A stretch of DNA of 64,000 nucleotides from Oceanicola sp. (GTDB lineage: Bacteria; Pseudomonadota; Alphaproteobacteria; Rhodobacterales; Rhodobacteraceae): NCBI GenBank assembly GCA_017792405.1, contig CP051231.1, positions 3,852,062 to 3,916,061 on the forward strand. Direction: 5' to 3'. Positions 15,180 to 23,312 of this stretch are shown here, piece by piece. The translations under genes were made by a program, and so were the position numbers. Under the pieces are notes generated by a model. The model had not been told where the DNA came from. It saw nothing but the letters and a program-made list of their open reading frames with translations, and searched no databases. Position 1 is the first letter of the stretch; each line of letters begins with the position of its first letter.

Positions 15180-16775
15180 ATGAAGCCGTTCAAAGCGCCG
15201 CTGGAGGACATTCTTTTCAGTCTCGAAGCCGTGGCAGGGGCCAAAGGCCTGCCGGGGTATGACGCCGAGCTGTCCGCCGAGATCGGGGCGCATTTTGCCG
15301 CCTTCGCGGAGGGTGAGCTGGCGCCGCTGGACGAGGCGGGTGATGCCCAAGGCGCGCGGCTGGAGAATGGTAGGGTCCGCCTGCCTGATGGTTTTGTGGC
15401 GGCCTACAAGAGCCTCGCCGAGCAGGGCTGGCAGGGGCTTATGGCGCCCGAGGCCTACGGCGGGCAAGAGATGGGGCGGCCGGTTTTTGCGGTGACCTCC
15501 GAGATCTTCACCGCCGCCAACCATGCGCTGCAGATGCTCACCAGCCTCGCGCATGGGGCGATCGATACGATCCTGCATTTCGGGACCGATGAGCAGAAAG
15601 CGCGCTGCATCGCGCCTCTGGCGTCCGGCGAATGGCTCTCGACGATGGCGCTCACCGAACCGGGCGCTGGCTCTGACCTCAGCCGCATTCGCTGTCGGGC
15701 CGTGCCAGCGGGCGATGGCTGGAAGATCACCGGAGAGAAAATCTTCATCTCCGGTGGCGACCAAGATGCGACGGACACGATACTGCACCTCGTGCTGGCC
15801 CGCAGTTCTGATGACGGGCTGCGCGGCCTTAGTCTCTATCTTTGCCCATCCGTGAAAGCGGATGGCAGCCGCAATGCGGTGAGCGTGACGCGGATCGAGG
15901 AGAAGATGGGGATCCATGCCCAGCCCACCTGCCAGCTTGCGTTCGACGGCGCGGAGGCGGAACTGATTGGGAAGGAGGGCGAGGGGCTGATGGCGATGTT
16001 CACGATGATGAACCACGCGCGGCTCGACGTGGCCTTGCAGGGCGCCGCCCATGCCGCCCGTGCCTGGGACGTGGCCAAGAGTTACGCCGCCGAGCGGGTC
16101 CAAGGGCGCGGGCCAGAGGGCGAGGTGACGCTGGACGTCCATGCCGACGTGCGACGCATGATCGACGAAATCGATGCCCATGCCGTGAGCGCCCGGGCGA
16201 TGGCCCATGTGGCTCTGGTCCTGCTGGAATCGGGCGACAATCCGGCGCTGGTGGAGTTTCTGACACCGCTGGCGAAAGTGTGGTGCACCGAAGCGGGCAT
16301 GCGGGCGACCGAGACCGGGATGCAGGTGCTCGGTGGCTACGGCTACCTCAAGGAATACCGGCTGGAGCAAAGCTACCGCGACGTGCGGATCGCCGCGATC
16401 TACGAGGGTGCGAATGGCATCCACGCGCGGACTCTGGCGGAGCGGTTCGTGCGAGGCAAATATGCCGAGAGCGCGGATGCCTTCGGGGCGTGGTTAGAGA
16501 CTGTTTCAGCCGAAACAGGGTCTGATGCCGTGGCACAGGCTGAGCGGGAATGGGGCGAAGCGCGCGTAGCTTTGGCCGGAGCGGAAGACGCTGCGCCCTT
16601 GGCGCACGACTTCTGCCGCTTGTCCGGCTGCACCATGGCGTTGGCGCTTTGGGCAAAGATCGCAGCAGTCGCAGGCGAGAGCCACGCGCCGGAACGGTTC
16701 GCCCGGCTGGCGGCGATTCAGACCCGCCGCCTCGCCGCCGAAATTGCTATGCTGAAGGGCTTGCTGACCGCTTAG
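15180..16775 (+). CDS. Acyl-CoA dehydrogenase (DmdC/large ACAD type)
   Basis: FAD enzyme that would desaturate an arylpropionyl-CoA to the enoyl-CoA, letting dihydro (saturated side-chain) substrates enter the pathway. Signatures: WLSTMALTEPGAGSDLSRIR flavin/substrate region, ITGEKIFISGGDQDA, MNHARLDVALQGAAHAARAW, QVLGGYGYLKEYRLEQSYRDVRIAAIYEGANGIHA with the catalytic Glu in IYEGANG. Its 531 residues are longer than short-chain dehydrogenases because of a C-terminal helical extension, as in 3-methylmercaptopropionyl-CoA dehydrogenases. It ends the operon and overlaps the convergent flavoprotein gene by 4 bp. Confidence 0.87.
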   Translation: MKPFKAPLEDILFSLEAVAGAKGLPGYDAELSAEIGAHFAAFAEGELAPLDEAGDAQGARLENGRVRLPDGFVAAYKSLAEQGWQGLMAPEAYGGQEMGRPVFAVTSEIFTAANHALQMLTSLAHGAIDTILHFGTDEQKARCIAPLASGEWLSTMALTEPGAGSDLSRIRCRAVPAGDGWKITGEKIFISGGDQDATDTILHLVLARSSDDGLRGLSLYLCPSVKADGSRNAVSVTRIEEKMGIHAQPTCQLAFDGAEAELIGKEGEGLMAMFTMMNHARLDVALQGAAHAARAWDVAKSYAAERVQGRGPEGEVTLDVHADVRRMIDEIDAHAVSARAMAHVALVLLESGDNPALVEFLTPLAKVWCTEAGMRATETGMQVLGGYGYLKEYRLEQSYRDVRIAAIYEGANGIHARTLAERFVRGKYAESADAFGAWLETVSAETGSDAVAQAEREWGEARVALAGAEDAAPLAHDFCRLSGCTMALALWAKIAAVAGESHAPERFARLAAIQTRRLAAEIAMLKGLLTA

Positions 16776-18142
16776 TCCGGAAGAACCTTTCCGGGGTTCA
16801 AGATGCCCTTCGGGTCCATCGCCTGCTTGATTGCGCGCATTGGCACAAGCGCCGGGCCGTGCTCCGCCTCCATGTATTTGCGCTTGCCGAGGCCGATCCC
16901 ATGCTCGCCGGAGACGGTGCCACCGAGGCGTAGGGCCGTTTCGGCGAGATGGGCCGAAAAGGTCTCGATCATGGCCAGTTCAGCGGGATCGTCGCGGTCG
17001 AACCCGATGCCGGTGTGAAAGTTGCCGTCGCCGACATGGCCGACGATGCAGGGCTCCAGCCCGAGTTCTCGGGCCTTGTCCTCGGCTTCGGTGACGGCTT
17101 CGGCCAGCTGAGAAATCGGCACGCAGACATCTGTCGCCAGAATGCGCTTGCCCGGGTAGAGCGCCTTGGAGGCGTGGTGACCGTTGTGGCGCATGGCCCA
17201 GAGCGCGTTGCGCTCCTCCATCCGGGTGGCGCGCTTGAAGTCCTGCGCGTCGAAGTCCGCGGCGATCTCCTCAAACATCGCCGATTGCTCCTCGACCGCC
17301 GTTTCGGAGCCGGAAAACTCAAGGAAGAGATGCGGTTCTTCCGGCAGGCCTGCGTTGCTGGCACGGTTGAAGCCGCGGACCATGGTGCCGTTGACTAACT
17401 CAATCCGGGCCATCGGGATGCCGGTCTGGATCGTTGTGATCACACAGTTCACTGCGTCTTCGACCGTCGGGAAGCGGCAAGTGGCGGCTACGATGCTCTC
17501 GGGCTGGCCATGGAGCTTGAGGGTCAGCTCGGTGATGATGCCCAAGGTGCCTTCGGAGCCGATCAACAGGTGGGTGAGGTCGTAACCAGACGACGATTTA
17601 CGGGCACGGGAGCCGGTGCGGATCACCCGGCCATCGGCGAGCACGGCCTCCAGCGCCAGAACATTCTCGCGCATGGTGCCGTAGCGCACCGCCATCGTGC
17701 CGCTCGCACGGGTCGCGGCCATGCCGCCAAGCGAGGCATCGGCGCCCGGGTCGATCGGAAAGTAGAGGCCGGTGGCGCGAAGCTCATCGTTGAGTTGGGT
17801 CCGGGTGACGCCGGGCTGCACGGTCACATCCATGTCGGCATCGTGCACGGCGAGGATGCGGTTCATCAGCGACAGGTCGATCGTGAGGCCGCCCTGCACG
17901 GGCAGGTGATGACCCTCCAGCGAGGTGCCGGTGCCATAGGCGACCACCGGCATTTCCTCGGCGTGGGCGATGCGCATCACCTCGGCGACCTCCTCAGTGC
18001 TCTTGGGGTAGGCCACCGCGTCGGGCAGCATATCGGGGAAATGTGCCTCGTTCTGGCCGTGAGCCGCGCGCTCGGCATCAGAGCGTTTCAGCCGGTCGCC
18101 GAGGAGCGATTCAAGCTGGATTAGAGCCTTTTCATGCGCCAT
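16772..18142 (-). CDS. FAD-linked oxidase, D-lactate dehydrogenase (cytochrome)/GlcD family
   Basis: Vanillyl-alcohol-oxidase fold flavoprotein, 456 aa. The FAD domain has VVAYGTGTSLEGHHLPVQGGLTIDL (listed along residues 62-86), VTVQPGVTRTQLND, DPGADASLGGMAATRASG and SSGYDLTHLLIGSEGTLGIITE. The C-terminal substrate domain has CIVGHVGDGNFHTGIGFD and GGTVSGEHGIGLGKRKYM with the conserved catalytic histidines. It probably oxidises a D-2-hydroxyacid such as D-lactate to the 2-oxoacid and passes electrons to a quinone or cytochrome. The ATG sits one nt after the aminotransferase stop, so the two genes are coupled. Confidence 0.87.
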   Translation of the reverse strand: MAHEKALIQLESLLGDRLKRSDAERAAHGQNEAHFPDMLPDAVAYPKSTEEVAEVMRIAHAEEMPVVAYGTGTSLEGHHLPVQGGLTIDLSLMNRILAVHDADMDVTVQPGVTRTQLNDELRATGLYFPIDPGADASLGGMAATRASGTMAVRYGTMRENVLALEAVLADGRVIRTGSRARKSSSGYDLTHLLIGSEGTLGIITELTLKLHGQPESIVAATCRFPTVEDAVNCVITTIQTGIPMARIELVNGTMVRGFNRASNAGLPEEPHLFLEFSGSETAVEEQSAMFEEIAADFDAQDFKRATRMEERNALWAMRHNGHHASKALYPGKRILATDVCVPISQLAEAVTEAEDKARELGLEPCIVGHVGDGNFHTGIGFDRDDPAELAMIETFSAHLAETALRLGGTVSGEHGIGLGKRKYMEAEHGPALVPMRAIKQAMDPKGILNPGKVLPD

Positions 18143-18143
18143 T

Positions 18144-19313
18144 TCAGCCCTCCAGAACCTTGCCGATCCGCGACAGCGCCTCGCGGATGTTCTCCTCGCT
18201 GTTGGCATAGGAAAACCGCAGGAAGCCCTCGCCGAAGGCCCCGAAACTGGTGCCCGCAACGGTGGCGACGCCGCATTCTTCAAGGAATCGGTCCTGCGCC
18301 ACGCGGGCCGAAAGGCCAGTGCCTTCGATGTTGGGGAAGGCGTAGAATGCCCCGGCTGCATCGGCGCAGCGCACGCCGGGAAGCGCGTTGAGGCCTTCGA
18401 CGATGGCCTGGCGGCGGCGGTCGAAGGCTTCGACCATCTTCACCACCTCGTCCTGCGGGCCTTCCAGCGCGGCGATACCGGCGAACTGGGTGGGCGCGTT
18501 GACGCAGGAGTGGTCGTTGATGCAGAGGCGTGTCGCATGATCGACCAGAGCATCTGGCCAGACGGCATAGCCAAGGCGCCAGCCGGTCATCGCGTAGGTC
18601 TTGGACCAGCCGTCGAGCATGATGAGGCGATCACGGATTTCGGGGTAGTTCAGCAGGCTCACGTGGGAACGGCCGCCGTAGAGCATGCAGGAGTAGATCT
18701 CGTCCGACATCAGCACCACGTCGGGGTGATCGGCGAGGCCCGCGACCAGTTTGTCGATCTCTTCTTTCGGGGTCACGCCGCCGGTGGGGTTGGCGGGGGA
18801 GTTGATGATGATCAGTCGGGTGCGCTCGGTGATCTGGCCCAGCACCTCCTCGGCGGAGAAGGCAAAGCCCTTGTCTTCGCGCAGCGCGATCGGCACGGGC
18901 GTTGCGCCGGAATACTTGATGACGCTCTCGTAGATCGGGAAGCCGGGGTTGGGATACATGATCTCGGCGCCGGGCTCGCCCAGCAGCATGCAGGCGAAGA
19001 ACATGGTGGGCTTGCCGCCGGGCTGCACAACCACGTTGTCAGGGTTCACCTCGCAGCCGTGCCGCCGGTGCAGGTCGGCGGCTACCGCCTCGCGCAGGGC
19101 CGGGAGGCCGTTGGCAGGGGTGTAGCCGTGATGGCCGTCGCGCAGCGCCTTGATCCCGGCCTCGACGATGTGGGCGGGCGTCTGAAAATCGGGCTGACCG
19201 ATGCCGAGGTTGATGATGCTCTTGCCCTGCGCGGCGAGCTTGCCAGCGCGGGCGAGGACCTCGAAAGCGCTTTCGGTGCCAAGGCGGCCGGTGCGCTGCG
19301 AAACTGTGACCAT
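18144..19313 (-). CDS. Class I/II PLP-dependent aminotransferase
   Basis: Fold-type I aminotransferase, 389 aa, of the aspartate/aromatic aminotransferase subgroup. Seen: NLGIGQPDF, HHGYTPANGLPALREAVA, NSPANPTGG, LMSDEIYSCMLYGG, and the PLP lysine in LDGWSKTYAMTGWRLGYAVWP, with Arg in FLRFSYANSEENI for the substrate carboxylate. A GGAGGAGAC ribosome site fixes the start. Coupled to the flavoprotein downstream, which suggests interconversion of an amino acid, its 2-oxoacid and its D-2-hydroxyacid; substrate not determinable. Confidence 0.88.
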   Translation of the reverse strand: MVTVSQRTGRLGTESAFEVLARAGKLAAQGKSIINLGIGQPDFQTPAHIVEAGIKALRDGHHGYTPANGLPALREAVAADLHRRHGCEVNPDNVVVQPGGKPTMFFACMLLGEPGAEIMYPNPGFPIYESVIKYSGATPVPIALREDKGFAFSAEEVLGQITERTRLIIINSPANPTGGVTPKEEIDKLVAGLADHPDVVLMSDEIYSCMLYGGRSHVSLLNYPEIRDRLIMLDGWSKTYAMTGWRLGYAVWPDALVDHATRLCINDHSCVNAPTQFAGIAALEGPQDEVVKMVEAFDRRRQAIVEGLNALPGVRCADAAGAFYAFPNIEGTGLSARVAQDRFLEECGVATVAGTSFGAFGEGFLRFSYANSEENIREALSRIGKVLEG

Positions 19314-19442
19314 GGGTGTCTCCTCCTTGGCACAGCTTTTGGCCCGTGGGCGCGCAAATGAAAAGGCCCGAGCACCGGCGCACCCTTAAGCTGGGCTTCA
19401 GGATTGATCGACCCGCCCGCGCGGGCTAAACCCGCCCGGCGT

Positions 19443-19519
19443 GGTCCCGTGGCTCAACTGGATAGAGCAGCCCCCTCCTAAGGGGCAGGTTGCAGGTTCG
19501 AATCCTGCCGGGATCACCA
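19443..19519 (+). tRNA. tRNA-Arg (anticodon CCT)
   Basis: Complete cloverleaf of 77 nt with encoded CCA. Acceptor GGTCCCG pairs with CGGGATC (one G-T pair); D-arm GCTC/GAGC; anticodon stem GCCCC/GGGGC around loop CTCCTAA, giving anticodon CCT; T-arm GCAGG-TTCGAAT-CCTGC. Reads the rare AGG codon. Flanked by two minus-strand genes; no integrase follows it. Confidence 0.96.
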
Positions 19520-19523
19520 GCCC

Positions 19524-20477
19524 TCATGCCAGAACCCGCAGCGGCGCGCCATCGAGCCAGCCGCGGATGTTTGCGACCGCCTCGGTGTAGAAGCCTGCGT
19601 AGTTGTCTTGTGAGACATAGCCGAGGTGGGGGGTGAGCACAGTGTTGGGGGCGGTGAGCAGGGGCGAGGTGCCGTTCAGGGGTTCGGGCTCATGCACATC
19701 GACCCCGGCGCCGGCGATCTGGCCACTACGCAGTGCTGCCGCGAGGGCGTCGGTATCGACCACGCCAGCGCGGGAGGTGTTGAGCAGGTAGGCGGCGGGC
19801 TTCATCGTGGCGAGGGCGGCGGCGTTTATCATCTGGCGGGTGCTGTCGTTGAGTGGCACATGAAGGCTGACGACATCGGCCTCGGCGAGCAGGGCGGGTA
19901 GGCCGTTTGCCCGGCGCACGCCTTTCTCGGCGGCGGCCTCGTCGGTGAGACTGCGGCTGAAGGCGAGCACCTCCATCTCGAAGGCGATGCCATAACGGGC
20001 CATGGCCTGGGCCACCCTGCCAAAGCCGATGAGGCCAAGGGTTTTGCCCTTCAGGTCCATCCCGAGTGTGGTTTGCCAGCCGCCGGCGCGCAGGGCGGCA
20101 TCCTCTTGCGGGATGCGGCGGGCGAGGGCGAGGAGCAGGCCCCATGTCAGCTCGGGCGTGGGGTGGCCGAGGCTGGCGGTGCCGCATACGGTGATGCCTT
20201 GGGCCTTGGCGGCCTCCATGTCGATGGAGGCGTTGCGCATGCCGGTGGTGACCAACAGGCGCAGGTTGGGAAGGCTGGCGAGCAGGGCGGCGTCGAACGG
20301 GGTGCGCTCGCGCATGGCAACGATCACCTCGAAGGGCTGGAGCCTGTCCACGAGGGCATCGCCCGCGATCGTGTCGGAAAAGACGACCGGCTCGACCGCG
20401 GGGGCGAGGCCCGACCAGTCGGCGCAGGTGAGCGCCACGCCTTGGTAGTCATCGAGAATTGCGCATTGCATGGCCAT
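19524..20477 (-). CDS. D-isomer-specific 2-hydroxyacid dehydrogenase
   Basis: NAD(P)-dependent reductase/dehydrogenase, 317 aa. Catalytic domain N-terminus LDDYQGVALTCADW; the cofactor domain has LIGFGRVAQAMARYGIAFEMEVLAF; catalytic Arg in LLNTSRAGVVDTDAL, Glu in GAGVDVHEPEPL and His in VLTPHLGYVSQ. It belongs to the phosphoglycerate dehydrogenase-like group acting on small D-2-hydroxyacids; substrate unknown. The start is the ATG at 20477 or, two codons later, 20471. It begins 4 nt after the tRNA on the opposite strand (3' end). Confidence 0.88.
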   Translation of the reverse strand: MAMQCAILDDYQGVALTCADWSGLAPAVEPVVFSDTIAGDALVDRLQPFEVIVAMRERTPFDAALLASLPNLRLLVTTGMRNASIDMEAAKAQGITVCGTASLGHPTPELTWGLLLALARRIPQEDAALRAGGWQTTLGMDLKGKTLGLIGFGRVAQAMARYGIAFEMEVLAFSRSLTDEAAAEKGVRRANGLPALLAEADVVSLHVPLNDSTRQMINAAALATMKPAAYLLNTSRAGVVDTDALAAALRSGQIAGAGVDVHEPEPLNGTSPLLTAPNTVLTPHLGYVSQDNYAGFYTEAVANIRGWLDGAPLRVLA

Positions 20478-20572
20478 GGGCCGGCCTCCCCTTGTCTGCC
20501 GCCCGCTTGAGCTGCGGGCGCTGGGGCTAAGCTACTGCGGACGGGCCGGGGATGGGAGGGGCAAGGGGCGGA

Positions 20573-21898
20573 TCAAGCGGCGGACTTTCTCAGCGCGGGG
20601 CTTTTCTCGACGGCGGGCAGCATCCGTGGGCCGTAGAGCAGTAGATCGGGCAGGTGCGAGCGCTCCGGCCCCTGCATCTCGGCGGCGAGTTCGGCCATGC
20701 GCTCGCTGCGTTCAAGGATGGTGTTGCGGTGCGTATTGGCCCGCTCCTGTGCGGCGGCGAGCTGGGCGATGATATCGCCGATCCCTGCATTGGCCTCGCC
20801 TGAGCGGCTGTCTTCGATCTTGAAGGCGACGCGGAGGGTATCGAGGCCGAGCAGCATGCGCTTCATGTCGCGGCAGGAGGCAACGATACGACCTGCCTCG
20901 CTCGCGACCTGGGCGAAGGCCTCGCGTGACTTGGCCTTGTAGCTGGCCTGCAGCTCGCTCAGCATCGCCCGTTCGGGCAAGATATCGACCCCGCCCAACC
21001 CGCGCCGCTCGGCCAATAGCTGTTTGTCGCAGCGGGCGAGGATCGTGGCGACCGAGCCCACGAGCATGGCGCGTTCGATGGTGCCGCGAATCGAGGAAAA
21101 GCTGGTGTTCTCGCCCACCACATGAGCCTCGAACCACTCCGACATGTCGATCGACATGCCCTCGTAATTGCGGGCCAGCACGCTGAGCGGCCCATCGGTG
21201 CGCTCGACCCGTGCGGCCTTGATCTGGAGGTTGCGGGGGATGCCCTCAAGGTAGGAGAACTCGCCGGACAGCTCCCGCGTGGCCTCGACGATCTGCTTGG
21301 CGAGGTCGACAAGCTCGGTGGCCCCGGTGACGTTGGCGGTAGGCGGAATCCCGAGTTCACGGCATTCGCTCACAAGTTCGGTGCCTAGCGCCTTGAGCAC
21401 GAAACTGTCGTAATCGGCAAAGCCCATTGCGCGCAGCCCTTCCAGCAGCGCGGCGGCGCTGTCATCCACCGAGCTGCCCTGCACCTCGGCCTTGTGCAGC
21501 TTCTGATAGAGCGCCTTGACTGGTTCCAGCAGCTCGCTGGTGGGCTTGATCCGGGCCGAGAGGTAGCCGCCCTTGCAGGGCGCAACGATGGCGAAGACCC
21601 AGTAGTGCAGCCCGTCCTTGGCGCGGTTGTTCACGTAGGCGGCGGTGACCTTGCCAGCCTTCAGCTCATCCCAGAATACGCGGAACACGGCCTTGGGCAT
21701 TTCGGGGTGGCGCACGGTCTTGTGCGGGGCGCCGATCAGCTCATCCCACTCGTAATGGGCGACGCGCTGAAACACGTAGTTGCCGCTCTGGATGATGCCG
21801 CGTTCATCAGTGCGCGAATAGAAAACTTCGCCAAGATCAAACGGCGCTTCGCCCCGTTCCGGGCGCCATTCCTGCCGCCGCTCCTGTTCAACGCTCAT
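20573..21898 (-). CDS. PAS-domain protein with a long helical C-terminus (Aer-like sensor without membrane or MCP signature)
   Basis: Cytoplasmic sensor-like protein, 441 aa; start chosen at the ATG following AGGAGGCGG. An N-terminal PAS domain (about residues 20-115) closely resembles that of aerotaxis receptor Aer: IIQSGNYVFQRVAHYEWDELIGAPHKTVRHPEMPK (in pieces) and AAYVNNRAKDGLHYWVFAIVAP. The remainder is predicted almost entirely helical, with no hydrophobic span, no HAMP and no recognisable methyl-accepting signalling hairpin tip. It may bind a redox ligand and signal through protein contacts. Monocistronic, with no chemotaxis neighbours. Confidence 0.75.
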   Translation of the reverse strand: MSVEQERRQEWRPERGEAPFDLGEVFYSRTDERGIIQSGNYVFQRVAHYEWDELIGAPHKTVRHPEMPKAVFRVFWDELKAGKVTAAYVNNRAKDGLHYWVFAIVAPCKGGYLSARIKPTSELLEPVKALYQKLHKAEVQGSSVDDSAAALLEGLRAMGFADYDSFVLKALGTELVSECRELGIPPTANVTGATELVDLAKQIVEATRELSGEFSYLEGIPRNLQIKAARVERTDGPLSVLARNYEGMSIDMSEWFEAHVVGENTSFSSIRGTIERAMLVGSVATILARCDKQLLAERRGLGGVDILPERAMLSELQASYKAKSREAFAQVASEAGRIVASCRDMKRMLLGLDTLRVAFKIEDSRSGEANAGIGDIIAQLAAAQERANTHRNTILERSERMAELAAEMQGPERSHLPDLLLYGPRMLPAVEKSPALRKSAA

Positions 21899-22001
21899 CC
21901 ACCGCCTCCTTGCGAGTGCGGGCGCGACTGGCCGCGCCCACGCTCTCAAGGTGCTAAGGTGAAAGCCCTATCTTTTCGTTAACCGCGACAGGGCCTTGCG
22001 C

Positions 22002-22673
22002 TCATTCGCCGATCTTCTCGTCGAGGATGGCGGCGAAATCGTCGTAGCTCATGTTGGTGTGCTTTTCGCCGTCGATGATGAAGGACGGCGTGGAGCTGAT
22101 GTCATCGGCCTCGGCGTTCTTCAGGAAGACGGCATAGAGGGCCTGAGCCTTCTCGGCATCGGCGAGGCAGGCATCGACTTGTTCGGCACCGAGGCCAGAC
22201 TTGATCGCCAGTTTGCGCAGGTCACCGTGGATCCCGGCCAGATCGCGGGTTTTGAGCCACTCGGTCTGCTCCTTGTAGATCGCGTCGGAGAGGCCGAAGT
22301 AGCGCACCGGACCGGCGCAGCGGGCGACCATGCCGGCCCAGAGGCCAGGCTTGTCGAAGTAGATCTCACGGTAGGTGAAGTGGACCTTGCCGGTGTCGAT
22401 GTAGTTTTCCTTCAGCTTCTTGAACACGTTCTGGTGGAAGCTGGCGCAATGCGGGCAGGTGAAGGAGGCATATTCGATCACCTTCACCGGGGCGGATTCT
22501 TCGCCCAGCGTCATCTCGGCGATGCCCGAGGTGTCGACATCCGCTGCCGTCTGGGCCTGTGCCGCAAGGTCGAAGCCGGTGCCGGCCGGGGTGCTGGTGC
22601 GGCTGATGGCAAAATACGTCCCGGCGGCGATGGCCACGGCGAAGACGGCGGAATAGAGGATCTTGGAGTTCAT
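22002..22673 (-). CDS. DsbA-family thiol:disulfide oxidoreductase
   Basis: Periplasmic, membrane-anchored thioredoxin-fold protein, 223 aa. Residues 5-25 form a signal/anchor. Active site CPHC in IEYASFTCPHCASFH (about residue 73), helical insertion domain, and the cis-proline loop STPSFIIDG. Resembles the Rhodobacterales DsbA-like proteins that introduce disulfides into exported proteins. Immediately downstream of the DUF721 gene on the same strand (30 nt), a common pairing next to mutY in this group. Confidence 0.88.
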   Translation of the reverse strand: MNSKILYSAVFAVAIAAGTYFAISRTSTPAGTGFDLAAQAQTAADVDTSGIAEMTLGEESAPVKVIEYASFTCPHCASFHQNVFKKLKENYIDTGKVHFTYREIYFDKPGLWAGMVARCAGPVRYFGLSDAIYKEQTEWLKTRDLAGIHGDLRKLAIKSGLGAEQVDACLADAEKAQALYAVFLKNAEADDISSTPSFIIDGEKHTNMSYDDFAAILDEKIGE

Positions 22674-22703
22674 AAAGGGCCTTTCGGACTTCTGCGCGGG
22701 CCT

Positions 22704-23225
22704 TCAGCCGCGTTCGGATTTGTGGATGACATGAGCGCCGAGCCGGCTCAAGGCCGCTTTCAGCGCGGGATCGGTGACGCCCTGCGCCAGCACCTCGGCG
22801 GCCTCGCGCTGGGCGGGGGCGGGCTGTGCGCGGCGTTTGGGGGCGTGGTTGAAATCGGCCTGCCCCTCGGCAAAGCCGGTGGGGGCCGTCTGGGTGAACT
22901 GGATGCGCTGGATCGCGGCAAAGCCATAGACAGCATTGATCCGCTCGCGAATCTGCTCCTTTTGCATTTCGAGCATCGGGGCGTGGGCCCCGGTGGTCAG
23001 CACGCGCAGGGTGGCACCAAAGGCGCCGCGCCCGAATTTCACATCGATCGGGCGGGTGACGGCGGCGGTCTCTTCGCCCACGACCTCGGCCCAATGGGTC
23101 AGCACGCGCATCTCGGCAAAGCCCCGTTTCTCCGTTGCCTTGCGGATATCGCCGGTCACGAACTTCGCCGTCTGGGCGAAGCCGCGCATGTGGCGCTTGA
23201 GAGGTTTTGCAGGTGCCTTGGCCAT
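22704..23225 (-). CDS. DUF721 protein (DciA-like, replicative-helicase-loading family)
   Basis: 173 residues; the ATG at 23225 gives the typical basic start MAKAPAKPLKRHMRGFAQ. The DUF721 core includes VLTHWAEVVGEETAAVTRP, FGRGAFGATLRVLTTGAHAPMLEMQKEQIRERINAVYG (in pieces) and IQRIQFTQTAP, matching the RNA-binding-like fold of DciA. DciA interacts with DnaB helicase in bacteria lacking DnaC. The C-terminal tail (AQREAAEVLAQGVTDPALKAALSRLGAHV) is shared by alphaproteobacterial members. Divergent from mutY. Confidence 0.85.
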   Translation of the reverse strand: MAKAPAKPLKRHMRGFAQTAKFVTGDIRKATEKRGFAEMRVLTHWAEVVGEETAAVTRPIDVKFGRGAFGATLRVLTTGAHAPMLEMQKEQIRERINAVYGFAAIQRIQFTQTAPTGFAEGQADFNHAPKRRAQPAPAQREAAEVLAQGVTDPALKAALSRLGAHVIHKSERG

Positions 23226-23312
23226 GGCCTCGCATTTCAGCTGTGTGACCCCTATCTTACCGCCCGCGGCCACGGCGGGGCCAGCCAAATGCGGGCAGGG
23301 GAGCCATAAACA

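Noticed and set aside
14280-16424. 714-codon minus-strand frame opposite the amidohydrolase and acyl-CoA dehydrogenase
   Set aside because: High-GC antisense shadow; no start signal and no domain sense.
19443-19519. Genomic-island attachment site at tRNA-Arg
   Set aside because: No integrase, no repeated tRNA 3' end and no change in gene type was seen downstream.
21996-23309. 437-codon plus-strand frame opposite the DsbA-like and DUF721 genes
   Set aside because: Antisense of two genes with intact CPHC and DUF721 motifs.
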